DNA of 14,304 nt from JAFAGX01 sp035623255. Its GTDB lineage: Bacteria > Acidobacteriota > Terriglobia > Terriglobales > Acidobacteriaceae. The stretch covers positions 1 to 14,304 of the forward strand of contig DASPTU010000037.1 of assembly GCA_035623255.1 (NCBI GenBank). The letters are read 5' to 3'. Under the pieces are notes generated by a model, which saw nothing but the letters and a program-made list of their open reading frames with translations, made no database searches and was not told the origin of the DNA. The translations under genes and the position numbers were made by a program. Shown piece by piece: positions 1-7,608 of this stretch (the stretch's first letter is position 1; each line of letters starts with the position of its first letter).

Positions 1-2556
1 CCCGGGAGCGCTGATTGTGATCGTTGACGGACTCGCTGCAATAGAGAAATCAAGCACGCTCAGCGTCTGCGCTGCCGACGTCGAGGCCACGAAGTTCGTG
101 CCTCCACTGTAGGAAGCAGTAATCGAATATGTGCCTCCCACCAGCGAACTCGGATTGTAGCTCAGGCTCGCCGTGCCGTTGTTCAACGTCACCGGGCTGC
201 CGAGTTGTCCTGATGCATTCGAGAACGTGACCGTCCCCGTGGGTGTTGTGCTTCCCGAGGTCGCCGTGACCGTCGCGGTAAGTGCTACTGGCCCGCTTGA
301 ACCTGCCGCTACGGAAGCCGGTGCAACACTCAACGTGGTAGTGGTTGCGGTTCCTATGGTCAAATCAACCATCGCCGACGTGCCTGATGCAAAATTCGTG
401 TCCCCACTGTAGGTAGCCGTAATCGGATAAACACCGGCTGCCAACGACGCCACGTTATAGTTCAAGCTTGCCGCACCACTGCTCATCGCCACGGGGCTGC
501 CGATTTGGTTCACTCCATTGAAGAACGTTATCGTGCCAGTTGGCGTGTTGGCGCTTAGGCCTGCACTCACCGTTGCTGTCAAAGCGACCGTCGTGTTGGT
601 TCCCGGCACCGGAACCTGGCTCGGCACAACCGTCAATGTGACCGGACCGCAGGTTTTTCCCAGCCACTGACAAACCAGATTGCCGGCATCCACCGAACCT
701 AATCCCGTGACCTGGTCATATCCGGTTCCTGCGCTATAGCCAAACGTTCCACCGCTCGGACACTGCAACGCCGCGGGTCCACTCGAAGGTGTACCCGGCG
801 TGCAGGGAACGATGTTGTTACCGGTCGTAATGTCGTGGAACACGCCGTTTCCTGAGGTCTGCGCGAGTGTGTACAACTTCGAGTTAATGTTGCCCAGACC
901 CGTCGATCCCGTGCCCTGGTTCAGCAAAGTCACAATTCCCGCAAGGACCGGAGCCGATGCGGAAGTTCCCCCCACAATCGTCGGACTCGCTCCAATCCCG
1001 TTCGTACAACTGCCGGCGTTGCAAATGATGTACCCATCGTGGTCGGGTGAAGCGCTGATCGCCACGTCCGGGACATCCCGCACCCCATCATTGGGCACAC
1101 CTGTACCTGTTTGCCAGGTTGGCTTCGGAAACCCACTCGCGCAGCCCGGGCCCTGGCAACTGCTTTTCCCGCCTCCGCTGGCCGAGAGTTCATTACGCCC
1201 GGCCGTGTCATTCCAGGATGTCTCCGGAATGTAGGAGATCGCCGAGCCTCCGTTGCTGCCATTGCTGGTGTTCCAGTACTGACTCGCATTGCTCACGTCG
1301 CCGCTGAATTCCGTCCCTCCAACTCCTGTCACCTCCGGGCTGCTGGCGGGATAGTTGACGGAGAGGCCGAGCGTGGCCACGCGTACCGGAGAGGTGTCTG
1401 CCGAATCACAGGCGGCGGCTCCTGTGTCCCCCGAAGATGCAATAAATGTAATGCCTTCGCTGTTTGCTTTCTGCAACTCCACTTCATTGGCGGCTAAGAA
1501 ACTGGCGTTGTCTGATTCGCAAGCTCCGTAACTCATGCTGATGACGGGCGCGAGCTTATTGTCAATCGCATATTCCGCAGCGTTAAAAACCCCGCCGACG
1601 CTCGTCGCCGACGTAATGAAAAGGATTGTGGCATTGCGGGCCACCGCCCCCGCCCATTCCAGATCCAGCTTCGACTCCAGCATGTCTCCGCTGTTGGTAC
1701 CCGGATTTTGCCCGCCTGCAATCGTCTGTTGCGGATCATTCTTGGCCAAGCCGAAAGCCGATCGGAAATTGTCGATGTCGCTCAAGCTTCCGGAGACATC
1801 GACCTGCCCTACCACCACCATCTTCATTCCCGTGCCATCGATTTTCGCGCTGTAAAGAGGACCGATATCGTAGATCGTCGCAATATCATCCGGCGCCAGG
1901 AAGTGCGATCCCCCTAGGTTGTAGAAGGACTCCACAATGGGAAAGAAATCTGCCCGCGTGGCCTTTCCGATTCCCATGGGCTTCAGACTGAAATCATTGA
2001 GGCCAAGAAACCCGGCTACGATTCCGCGCAATGCCTGCGGAATCGAAATCTCGGTAGCGTTGGAAAAGTGCTGCTCGCCGCCCACGTTGAAATAGTGAAT
2101 CGGTGTGTGGAATGTATTTTCAATCAGAGCAGCAGTACCGCTGAAGGCAATCCAGTCTCGCCCGCGGGCGACTTGAACAACGCTAAACCCCTCCGCCCGC
2201 AGCCAGTAGGTTATTTTCTCCACGTCGTTCGCGCCAAGCCCGAAACGATCGCCATACGCTTCCGGCGTCAACCATTTGTGGTAGTTGGGCGAGGCGGGGT
2301 CTTGCTGCTCCTCCAGCAGGCGTTTCAGTTCCACCTGTTGCGCGGCCGAAGGCTGCAGCAACATCGTTATGTAGCTCAGACTCATGGCCGGATCTACCGG
2401 ACCTTGATCGTATTTAGCCTGAGCCTTTGCCGGGACGCTGCCCTGCACAACGGCGGAAGCACGGCTGTCAATTACATTGGCAATCCGGTCTGGCTGTGCA
2501 GCAAAGCAGATTGTGGCCATCATGATGGCCAGGATGGTGCCCAACAAACCTCTCAT
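1..2556 (-). CDS. Secreted S53 (sedolisin/kumamolisin) serine-carboxyl peptidase with Ig-like repeats, 3'-truncated by window edge
   Basis: The minus-strand frame from ATG at 2556 is open for 852 codons and leaves the window without a stop. The start is preceded by GGGAGA and followed by a signal peptide (MRGLLGTILAIMMATICFA). Residues about 48-195 resemble a pro-kumamolisin activation domain (YHKWLTPEAY). The catalytic domain (about 225-630) shows the S53 set: Glu294 and Asp298 in ESKLD, oxyanion Asp377 in SSGDTGA, and Ser532 in GGTSASAP. Calcium-site residues are likely Asp575 (FHDITTG) and Asp614 (GYDQVTG). Two Big_3-type Ig-like repeats of about 100 residues follow (about 638-838), then the start of another segment. 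Family members are acid-active, self-processing exported endopeptidases; extracellular protein degradation is inferred. All key residues are present, so it looks active. It is separated from the 76-aa gene upstream by 261 bases containing a terminator, so it is probably its own unit. Confidence 0.93.
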   Translation of the reverse strand, partial: MRGLLGTILAIMMATICFAAQPDRIANVIDSRASAVVQGSVPAKAQAKYDQGPVDPAMSLSYITMLLQPSAAQQVELKRLLEEQQDPASPNYHKWLTPEAYGDRFGLGANDVEKITYWLRAEGFSVVQVARGRDWIAFSGTAALIENTFHTPIHYFNVGGEQHFSNATEISIPQALRGIVAGFLGLNDFSLKPMGIGKATRADFFPIVESFYNLGGSHFLAPDDIATIYDIGPLYSAKIDGTGMKMVVVGQVDVSGSLSDIDNFRSAFGLAKNDPQQTIAGGQNPGTNSGDMLESKLDLEWAGAVARNATILFITSATSVGGVFNAAEYAIDNKLAPVISMSYGACESDNASFLAANEVELQKANSEGITFIASSGDTGAAACDSADTSPVRVATLGLSVNYPASSPEVTGVGGTEFSGDVSNASQYWNTSNGSNGGSAISYIPETSWNDTAGRNELSASGGGKSSCQGPGCASGFPKPTWQTGTGVPNDGVRDVPDVAISASPDHDGYIICNAGSCTNGIGASPTIVGGTSASAPVLAGIVTLLNQGTGSTGLGNINSKLYTLAQTSGNGVFHDITTGNNIVPCTPGTPSSGPAALQCPSGGTFGYSAGTGYDQVTGLGSVDAGNLVCQWLGKTCGPVTLTVVPSQVPVPGTNTTVALTATVSAGLSANTPTGTITFFNGVNQIGSPVAMSSGAASLNYNVASLAAGVYPITATYSGDTNFASGTSAMVDLTIGTATTTTLSVAPASVAAGSSGPVALTATVTATSGSTTPTGTVTFSNASGQLGSPVTLNNGTASLSYNPSSLVGGTYSITASYSGGTNFVASTSAAQTLSVLDFSIAASPSTITISAPG
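46..645 (-). repeat. Two tandem ~300-bp units encoding Ig-like (Big_3-type) domains
   Basis: Two diverged copies lie in the same frame with a period of exactly 300 bases. For example, the ccactgtagg block at about 104 recurs at about 404. Both encode the pattern PTGTxTFxN...GSPV...G.ASL.Y...SL..G.Y.ITA.YSG.TNF. The copies clearly differ at the DNA level, so this is an old domain duplication and not a recent one. More copies may lie beyond the window edge. Confidence 0.85.
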
Positions 2557-2760
2557 GGTTTCTCCCAACGCAAGTGCGTCCTGACGTGAAATCTGGAGCC
2601 CGCCACAGTCTCGTAAGTTTGAACCAGATTACCCCAGCAATGGTGGCTTATGCGTTAGAAAATTGGCTCATCCGGACACGATTTTGGACGTAGCCTGTTT
2701 GGATTTCAGCCTGCGTTTAGAAGAAACAGGATTGAGGAAAATCAGCGGAGAATGTCATCT

Positions 2761-2793
2761 TGAACAAGCAAAGCCGGGCTGGTTGGCCCGGCT
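2761..2793 (-). terminator. Hairpin terminator after the 76-aa gene
   Basis: There is a perfect 8-bp stem, AGCCGGGC (2772-2779) with GCCCGGCT (2786-2793), and a 6-base loop. Read on the minus strand the stem is followed by a T-rich stretch (TTTGCTTGTTC). It begins 25 bases after the stop of the small gene at 2818 and lies 205 bases before the protease start. The interrupted T-tract makes it a moderate rather than ideal intrinsic terminator. Confidence 0.6.
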
Positions 2794-2817
2794 CCTTATT
2801 CTGGTTACATCTGCTAC

Positions 2818-3048
2818 CTACATCACAAGCGCAAGATTCTCCAGTTCCTCCTGCAACACGGGAATCGCGCACCCCGACATTTCTACGCGGCCGGCCGCAT
2901 CCATGGCGGCCTGGGGCGATACCCCGTATCCCCTTCCCATGAGGAACATCTGCAATACTTCTGCGGCCTCTCTGGAATCTATGATCCCGCTCTGCAAGAG
3001 GTCGCTGCGCAACGCGTTTAGTTCAGTCACCGTGAATCGCTCTTTCAT
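2818..3048 (-). CDS. Small 76-aa hypothetical protein
   Basis: I do not recognise the family. The case for a real gene is strong: a GGAGG Shine-Dalgarno lies 7 bases before the ATG at 3048, the frame is complete, and a hairpin terminator follows the stop. The protein (MKERFTVTELNALRSDLLQ...) is soluble with no signal peptide or membrane segment. Much of it looks helical, with alternating charged and hydrophobic residues around 5-35 and again in EELENLALVM at the end. A Gly-rich turn (GRGYGVSP) and a single Cys (SGCAIP) lie in the middle. No catalytic motif or metal-binding cluster is visible. It may be a small regulatory or DNA-binding adaptor, but nothing in the sequence proves this. It sits 467 bases downstream of the Trm112-like gene, so it is probably transcribed separately. 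Confidence 0.7.
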   Translation of the reverse strand: MKERFTVTELNALRSDLLQSGIIDSREAAEVLQMFLMGRGYGVSPQAAMDAAGRVEMSGCAIPVLQEELENLALVM

Positions 3049-3515
3049 GACCTCACCTCCGACCCTCTACTGCCGTTACCCTTTAGACTCCTTCGATGCC
3101 TGATCAGTTACATGCAATTACGCTGCCGCAACTGTAATCAGCAATCGGCGTTCCGGTAGAGGTGCCATCCTGCTCTCTTAAACCCATGTTTTTACGATAA
3201 GTTGCGATGACCGCCCTAGCCTCTGGGTGCGGTCTTGTCATGGCACGAAGGTGGTACGCCACGCCGTCTCACTGATTGACATTTCGTGTCTTTGTGGAAC
3301 GGTTCCGTGTCATTTAGAAAATGCACCTCGATTTTCACAGGCAGGACGGCCGAAACAGCCATATCTGGCAGAGGTTTTGCCACAGTTCAGAGCGCTATTT
3401 CACACAGGTAAAAAGCGCAGGCCGTGAGCGTTCTGTTTTCGAACTCTCGGAAATTTCCCGCTTGAGTCGTGAAGTTCGCGATTTCGCGAGGGGTAAGTCG
3501 GTCAGCGATGAGCGC
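3049..3515. other. Intergenic region, 467 bases, no gene seen
   Basis: Both strands were read. Open frames here lack a ribosome binding site and a convincing protein. Visible elements are the GGAGG for the 76-aa gene (3056-3060) and a doubled TTCGCGA motif at about 3476-3490, just past the Trm112 stop. A promoter for the 76-aa gene should lie here, but no pair of hexamers close to consensus with good spacing was found on the minus strand. Confidence 0.5.
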
Positions 3516-3686
3516 TCAGGAATTTTCAATTACCGCTTCGTCGATGAGCAGAATCGGAATCTCGTCTCGCACTGGGTAGACGCGGTGGCACTCGCCACAC
3601 TTCAGGCTCGCTCCGTTGTCTTTGACCACCAGCGGCTTCTTGCACACCGGGCAAACCAGAATGTCCAGAAGGTCTTGGGGGATCAT
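3516..3686 (-). CDS. Trm112-like / UPF0434 (YcaR-type) zinc-ribbon protein, 56 aa
   Basis: A short minus-strand gene begins at ATG 3686 (MIPQDLLDILVCPVCKKPLV) and ends at TGA 3516-3518. It has the family layout: an N-terminal helix, CPVC (Cys12, Cys15), a second pair CGEC (Cys30, Cys33), then YPVRDEIPILL. The four cysteines would bind one zinc. Length matches the bacterial family (about 55-65 aa). Trm112 in eukaryotes and archaea activates partner methyltransferases; the role of the short bacterial form is not firmly settled. An in-frame TAA four codons upstream fixes the start to this ATG (or a rare ATT two codons earlier). The AGGGAGG upstream is 14 bases away, longer than usual. It lies 26 bases after the receptor stop and is likely cotranscribed with it. 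Confidence 0.85.
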   Translation of the reverse strand: MIPQDLLDILVCPVCKKPLVVKDNGASLKCGECHRVYPVRDEIPILLIDEAVIENS

Positions 3687-3712
3687 GCCAATATTTTACG
3701 CCTCCCTGGACC

Positions 3713-6700
3713 TCAGAACTCCAGCCGCGCTTGGAAGGCAATCATTCTGGGGCTACTGTCGCCACCCAAGCCCACCCCTAGCAGGCCGGTGGGCGGCGAA
3801 GTCGTGTACGTAAGCGCACCGAAACCAGTTTGCGTAGACGGCTTCCCCGGAACGCCGGCCAGCACCGCGCTCGGAAGCCCGAAATTTGGATGGTTGAAGA
3901 GATTGAACAACTGCGCATCGAATCTCAACCTCACATGCTCCTTAAGCGGAAACCATTTGGTCAGATAAAAATCGCTCCACACAAAATCGGGACCGCGCAG
4001 GCTGTTGCGGCCGAGGCTCCCGAACTGGCAGTTCTGCGGACTGTCGCCACCGTTACACGCCCCTGTGCTCGGGTCAACTGCTGAGACAAAGGCATCCGGA
4101 TTAAGCCACTGGATTGTCCCTGGCTGGGTAACGCCTGGAATACTGCAGTGGCGACAGTATGGATCAGCTCCCGCCACGAGGCTGGCAAATTGAGGTCCGC
4201 CTCCCTGCACGATGCCGCGTATTACACCGTTCTGGTCCGCGGCGGAATAAGGTGTGCTCAGCACCGAGAATGGGACACCGCTGTGCCAGAAGACCGTGCC
4301 CGAAACCTGCCAGCCGTTCAATCCGTAGCCTGCCAGTCGGTTCCGCAGCTTCACTGGAACCTCGTACACGTATTGGGCCGTCAGGTTGTGGCGGATGTCG
4401 TAATCGCAATTTCCGCGGTCCCGGTCAAGTTCTCCCGGCAAAGGTGTAAGAATTCCACCCGCCGAGAATGGCAGAAAGCCGCCGTTCGAGACCGTATCCA
4501 AACAATGGCTCCACGTGTAGTTGATCTGCCCCTGCACGCCGTGGGCTGAACGCGTCGCGGCCGTCAACTGAAGACCGTGGTAGTGGCTGTTTGCCCCAGT
4601 CGAGAACTGGGCAACCGGACCAAAACGCCGATCAGTCGGACTGAACCCCGCATCCGCAGGGTTCTGGTAAGGAAACGGTTGAAAACATCCCTGGCAAACA
4701 GTCTGATACCCATTCACTTCTGTCGTGTATGGCTGGTTTACTGCGCGCGTGCCGACGTATTGCGCCTTTAGGTTGGCCCCGTTTCCTACTTCTCGTTCCA
4801 TTCCCAGGCTCCACTGCATGAAATATGGCGCATGAAGCTGCCCGTCCGGGATCGCCGTGATAGCAACCGGCGGAAGACAGTTCGCCTGATTCGAGGATGA
4901 GCAGGAAACTACCCCGCTGGCAAAGCCCGAACCAAACGCCCGATTCGAGGCGATGAGGCTATCAATCGCGCTGTTCGTTACCCCCGGCGCAATCACCAGC
5001 GGCGCGGAGACCGCAGGACTCAGGGTGTACTTGAACGTGTTCACGTACGGCGGATTCGTCGCAATCAGGTCCGCAATCTGTCCGGGCAAAATATCACTGA
5101 AAACTCCGAATCCCGCCCGTAGCACCGACTTCGGCTCAATCTGCCACGCCATCGCCGTCCTTGGCTGCAAAATCGCCGCCGGCGTAGATGAGAACAGATT
5201 GCCTAAGCCGGTTTGGATCGCCGCATTCAGGGGCTGCTCGGCATCATGAGTGATTGAAGCGAACGACCCCGGCAACCGCGCGATCTCGTGATGTGGATTC
5301 GAGGGATTCGAATTGAACGTGTCGCGCAGGCCAAATGTCCAAGTCAACTTCGAACTCATCCTCCACGTGTCCTGAGCATACAAATCGAGGTTCAAATAGT
5401 TAAATGGCTCATTGGCGTTTGTCGGAAAAGTCTTGGCCGCCGTGGACGCAACTCCATAGATGAACTGCGGCAAATCCGTATAGGTCGCCGTCGGCACCGT
5501 GCCTTGCCCGAAGTCGAAGTCGTTCAGCCGGAAGATTCGTGTGTTTGTGCCAAATCTCAGTTCATGAGTGCCATGGCTCCATGCCAGGTTGTCATTGATA
5601 AAGAAGCGTGAGGCCCGCCGGCCCTGCAGCCAGGTGTTGTCGAGTCCTCCGATCGTCGTGAATGGCGTATTCGCGCCTCCGCTGCCCTCGAGCACGATCG
5701 GGATAGTCGAAAGGCTCTTTTGAAAATCGTCGGGGGCAAACAGGCTGGAATACCAGGAAAACGCCGGATTGAAGTAGTTGACCAGATTCTGTGAGAAAAC
5801 GTGCGTATAACCTGCCGCAAACGAATAGAGAGGCTGTGGCGAAACCGAGTCAAAGAGCGGACTGATTGGATCGGTGTACGCCGCTTGCAACCCTGTGTCC
5901 GCCTGGAACCGGAACCAGGCCGCATTGTTTTGGTTGATGTTGTAGTCGATGCGCGCTGTCTGTACCTGCTCGTGGTCATCGCTGGACTGGGAAACTCCCC
6001 GCCGGTTCGCACAGCCATCCCCATCCGAAGCCGCCGCCCCATCCCAGCTGAATGGGCATCCCTCCACTGCCAACGCCGTTCCGCTGGCATTGTCATAGAG
6101 GGAAAACATCTTCCGGTAAAACGGAACCAGTTGCGGCGCAGGCGCATACCTGGATCCGGTAATTGCGTCCTTCCCGCCCAGTGGCAGCTGCTGCAACACA
6201 TACTGCTGAAACGCCGGACTCGGAACCGTCACGGTGTTGAAGATCGGCAGCGCGATCCGCACCCACTCGCTATCAAAGAAAAAAAACAGCTTGTCATGGA
6301 GAACCGGCCCGCCCAGGCTCCCTCCAAAATGATTCACTGTCGACCGGGGCTTGTGCCCGCCCGGCGTGGCCGCCACGAAGTAGTCCGCTGCGTTAAGGAT
6401 CGAGCCATTCCACAGTTCATAGAGATTGCCGTGGAACTGGTTGGTGCCAGACTTGGTCACATAGTTGACCTGCGACGCTCCATATCTTCCCTGATCCACC
6501 GCGTATGAGAGCGTGTTGACCGTGACCTCCGAGATTGAGTTCAATCCCAGCACCAGGTTGGTAGAAAGCCCGCTATTCAGGTTGGTAAGCGGATCGTTGG
6601 TCTCCAACCCGTCCACAATGTAGCCGTTGGATAAAGCCGGTAAGCCATTGAATTCCACGTTGCCAAAGCCGTTGGTGCCGCCCACAAAGTCATTGCCGCT

Positions 6701-7216
6701 GCCTGCTGTATTGATCAGCGCGCCGGGCGCAAATTGCAGAGGGTAGGTCAAGTCGCCGCCCGGATTCGGCATGTTTTCCAGCGCGGGCGCACTCAGCGTT
6801 GTCGAGGTGTTGGCGTTCTCAGGATTAATGATCGCCGCTTCCGATCCCACTTCTACGACCTGCTTCTCCTGTGCGACCTTGAGCACGAAGTTGACCGTCT
6901 GCTTCTGCCCGAGGCCAGACACCACGTTATCATTCTGTTGAAACCCGAATCCTGCGGCGTCAACTCGAACTGAATAAATGCCCGGTTGCAACTGGGGAAA
7001 GTCGAATCGGCCGGCCGCATCGCTCTTGACAGTGCGCCTCAGTCCCGTCTCCCGATTGGTGACCGTCACCGTCGCTCCCCGCACGGTGGCTCTCGTTGCA
7101 TCCAAGACTTGGCCGACAATAGCGCTCGTGGTTTCGCCTTGCGGGAAGCCATCCGTAGAGAGAAGTAGAACCGCGCCCATCAGAACGCCAGTGAATTGGA
7201 TTCCCCACCGCCGCAT
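3713..7216 (-). CDS. Oar-like TonB-dependent outer-membrane receptor with N-terminal carboxypeptidase-regulatory-like domain
   Basis: This 1167-aa protein has a signal peptide (MRRWGIQFTGVLMGAVLLL...), then a carboxypeptidase-regulatory-like beta sandwich at about 28-100 (AIVGQVLDATRATVRGA, GRFDFPQLQPGIYSV). A plug follows (VEFNGLPALSNGYIVDGLETND, GRYGASQVNYVTKSGTNQFHG), then a very long barrel ending in RLEF with terminal Phe, typical of outer-membrane proteins. Length and motifs match acidobacterial Oar/SusC-like receptors, which import bulky substrates with energy from TonB-ExbBD. The substrate cannot be read from sequence. I chose ATG 7216; a TTG at 7228 in the same frame would add four residues but would leave almost no room for a leader after the predicted -10. 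Only a weak GGGGG precedes the ATG. Two dyad repeats immediately upstream suggest repressor control. The neighbouring B12 receptor is divergent, so a shared substrate is not implied. Confidence 0.93.
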   Translation of the reverse strand: MRRWGIQFTGVLMGAVLLLSTDGFPQGETTSAIVGQVLDATRATVRGATVTVTNRETGLRRTVKSDAAGRFDFPQLQPGIYSVRVDAAGFGFQQNDNVVSGLGQKQTVNFVLKVAQEKQVVEVGSEAAIINPENANTSTTLSAPALENMPNPGGDLTYPLQFAPGALINTAGSGNDFVGGTNGFGNVEFNGLPALSNGYIVDGLETNDPLTNLNSGLSTNLVLGLNSISEVTVNTLSYAVDQGRYGASQVNYVTKSGTNQFHGNLYELWNGSILNAADYFVAATPGGHKPRSTVNHFGGSLGGPVLHDKLFFFFDSEWVRIALPIFNTVTVPSPAFQQYVLQQLPLGGKDAITGSRYAPAPQLVPFYRKMFSLYDNASGTALAVEGCPFSWDGAAASDGDGCANRRGVSQSSDDHEQVQTARIDYNINQNNAAWFRFQADTGLQAAYTDPISPLFDSVSPQPLYSFAAGYTHVFSQNLVNYFNPAFSWYSSLFAPDDFQKSLSTIPIVLEGSGGANTPFTTIGGLDNTWLQGRRASRFFINDNLAWSHGTHELRFGTNTRIFRLNDFDFGQGTVPTATYTDLPQFIYGVASTAAKTFPTNANEPFNYLNLDLYAQDTWRMSSKLTWTFGLRDTFNSNPSNPHHEIARLPGSFASITHDAEQPLNAAIQTGLGNLFSSTPAAILQPRTAMAWQIEPKSVLRAGFGVFSDILPGQIADLIATNPPYVNTFKYTLSPAVSAPLVIAPGVTNSAIDSLIASNRAFGSGFASGVVSCSSSNQANCLPPVAITAIPDGQLHAPYFMQWSLGMEREVGNGANLKAQYVGTRAVNQPYTTEVNGYQTVCQGCFQPFPYQNPADAGFSPTDRRFGPVAQFSTGANSHYHGLQLTAATRSAHGVQGQINYTWSHCLDTVSNGGFLPFSAGGILTPLPGELDRDRGNCDYDIRHNLTAQYVYEVPVKLRNRLAGYGLNGWQVSGTVFWHSGVPFSVLSTPYSAADQNGVIRGIVQGGGPQFASLVAGADPYCRHCSIPGVTQPGTIQWLNPDAFVSAVDPSTGACNGGDSPQNCQFGSLGRNSLRGPDFVWSDFYLTKWFPLKEHVRLRFDAQLFNLFNHPNFGLPSAVLAGVPGKPSTQTGFGALTYTTSPPTGLLGVGLGGDSSPRMIAFQARLEF

Positions 7217-7231
7217 GCGCCCCCACAACTT

Positions 7232-7270
7232 GTTAACTATAGTTGTCCTATGAAGTTAATCATAGTTAAC
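7232..7270. promoter_or_regulatory. Twin 16-bp dyads, putative operator for the minus-strand TonB receptor
   Basis: Two imperfect dyads resembling GTTAACTATAGTTAAC lie at 7232-7247 and 7255-7270, with centres 23 bp apart. The first contains a perfect 10-bp palindrome, AACTATAGTT (7235-7244). The second has GTTAA and TTAAC arms around 6 bases. The outer GTTAACTAT (7232-7240) and ATAGTTAAC (7262-7270) also form a 9-bp inverted repeat. On the minus strand the first site contains TATAGT (7241-7236), a plausible -10 about 20 bases before the receptor ATG, so a bound protein would block transcription. The identity of the regulator is unknown. Confidence 0.55.
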
Positions 7271-7324
7271 GAATGAAAAGCAAGCATTGAATCCTCAGGT
7301 TCCGGCCAATCGCAATCTGGCGCG

Positions 7325-7354
7325 TTGACTTTCAGACCCTGGAACGAGTAAATT
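7325..7354 (+). promoter_or_regulatory. Putative sigma-70-type promoter for the riboswitch-btuB unit
   Basis: TTGACT (7325-7330), an 18-base spacer, then TAAATT (7349-7354). Transcription would start near 7361, about 30 bases before the first riboswitch stem, which fits a riboswitch leader. This is motif-based only. Confidence 0.45.
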
Positions 7355-7390
7355 TCCCTTCTGTTCCTTTTTGTTCTTTCCCAATCCATT

Positions 7391-7570
7391 CGGTTCGCGC
7401 AACCTCGTCAGCACTGACGAGGAGGGAAGCGGGCGAAAATCCCGCGCTGCCGCGCAACTGTAAGCGAGGAAACTGCAGTCGGTCACTGGGAATTCCTGGG
7501 AAGGCCGCCTGCGAACGTCGGATGGCAAGTGCCGTCCTGACTCGCTGAGCCAGGAGATCGGCGCGAACCG
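7391..7570 (+). promoter_or_regulatory. Cobalamin (vitamin B12) riboswitch
   Basis: The closing stem P1 is a perfect 10 bp: CGGTTCGCGC (7391-7400) with GCGCGAACCG (7561-7570). Inside are an 8-bp hairpin CCTCGTCA/TGACGAGG (7403-7422), the conserved core GGGAAGC...GAAAATCCCGC...GCAACTGTAAGC (about 7424-7465), GTCACTGGG...CTGGGAAGGC (7482-7504), a 7-bp hairpin GGATGGC/GCCGTCC (7520-7537), and the B12 box GAGCCAGGAGATCGGC (7547-7562). This order and these sequences match the cobalamin riboswitch family, which lowers expression of B12 uptake or synthesis genes when cobalamin is bound. It lies 38 bases upstream of the BtuB-like ATG on the same strand. Confidence 0.95.
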
Positions 7571-7582
7571 TCAACACCAACC

Positions 7583-7603
7583 CCTTTCGCGTGTCAAAGG
7601 AGG
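7583..7603 (+). promoter_or_regulatory. Strong Shine-Dalgarno of btuB with possible sequestering hairpin
   Basis: AAAGGAGG (7596-7603) sits 5 bases before ATG 7609 and decides that start over the in-frame GTG at 7591. CCTTT (7583-7587) can pair with AAAGG (7596-7600) across an 8-base loop, hiding most of the Shine-Dalgarno. No T-tract terminator is seen between the riboswitch and the gene, so control is more likely at translation. A five-pair stem alone is weak and would need help from the riboswitch fold. Confidence 0.5.
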
Positions 7604-7608
7604 CGTGC

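Noticed and set aside
173..2589. Several open frames on the plus strand, up to 173 codons
   Set aside because: They lie antisense to the S53 protease gene, whose minus-strand frame carries all catalytic motifs. Their translations show no recognisable domains.
3321..3968. A 215-codon plus-strand frame
   Set aside because: It crosses the Trm112-like gene and the receptor 3' end on the opposite strand, has no Shine-Dalgarno and gives no family signature.
5557..6508. Long frames of 214 and 235 codons inside the Oar-like receptor gene
   Set aside because: They are in other frames of a confidently identified gene and are rich in Arg/Ser/Cys, as expected of out-of-frame GC-rich DNA.
7591..7608. 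GTG 7591 as the btuB start
   Set aside because: The Shine-Dalgarno AAAGGAGG lies inside that extension and is ideally spaced for ATG 7609, which begins a normal signal peptide.
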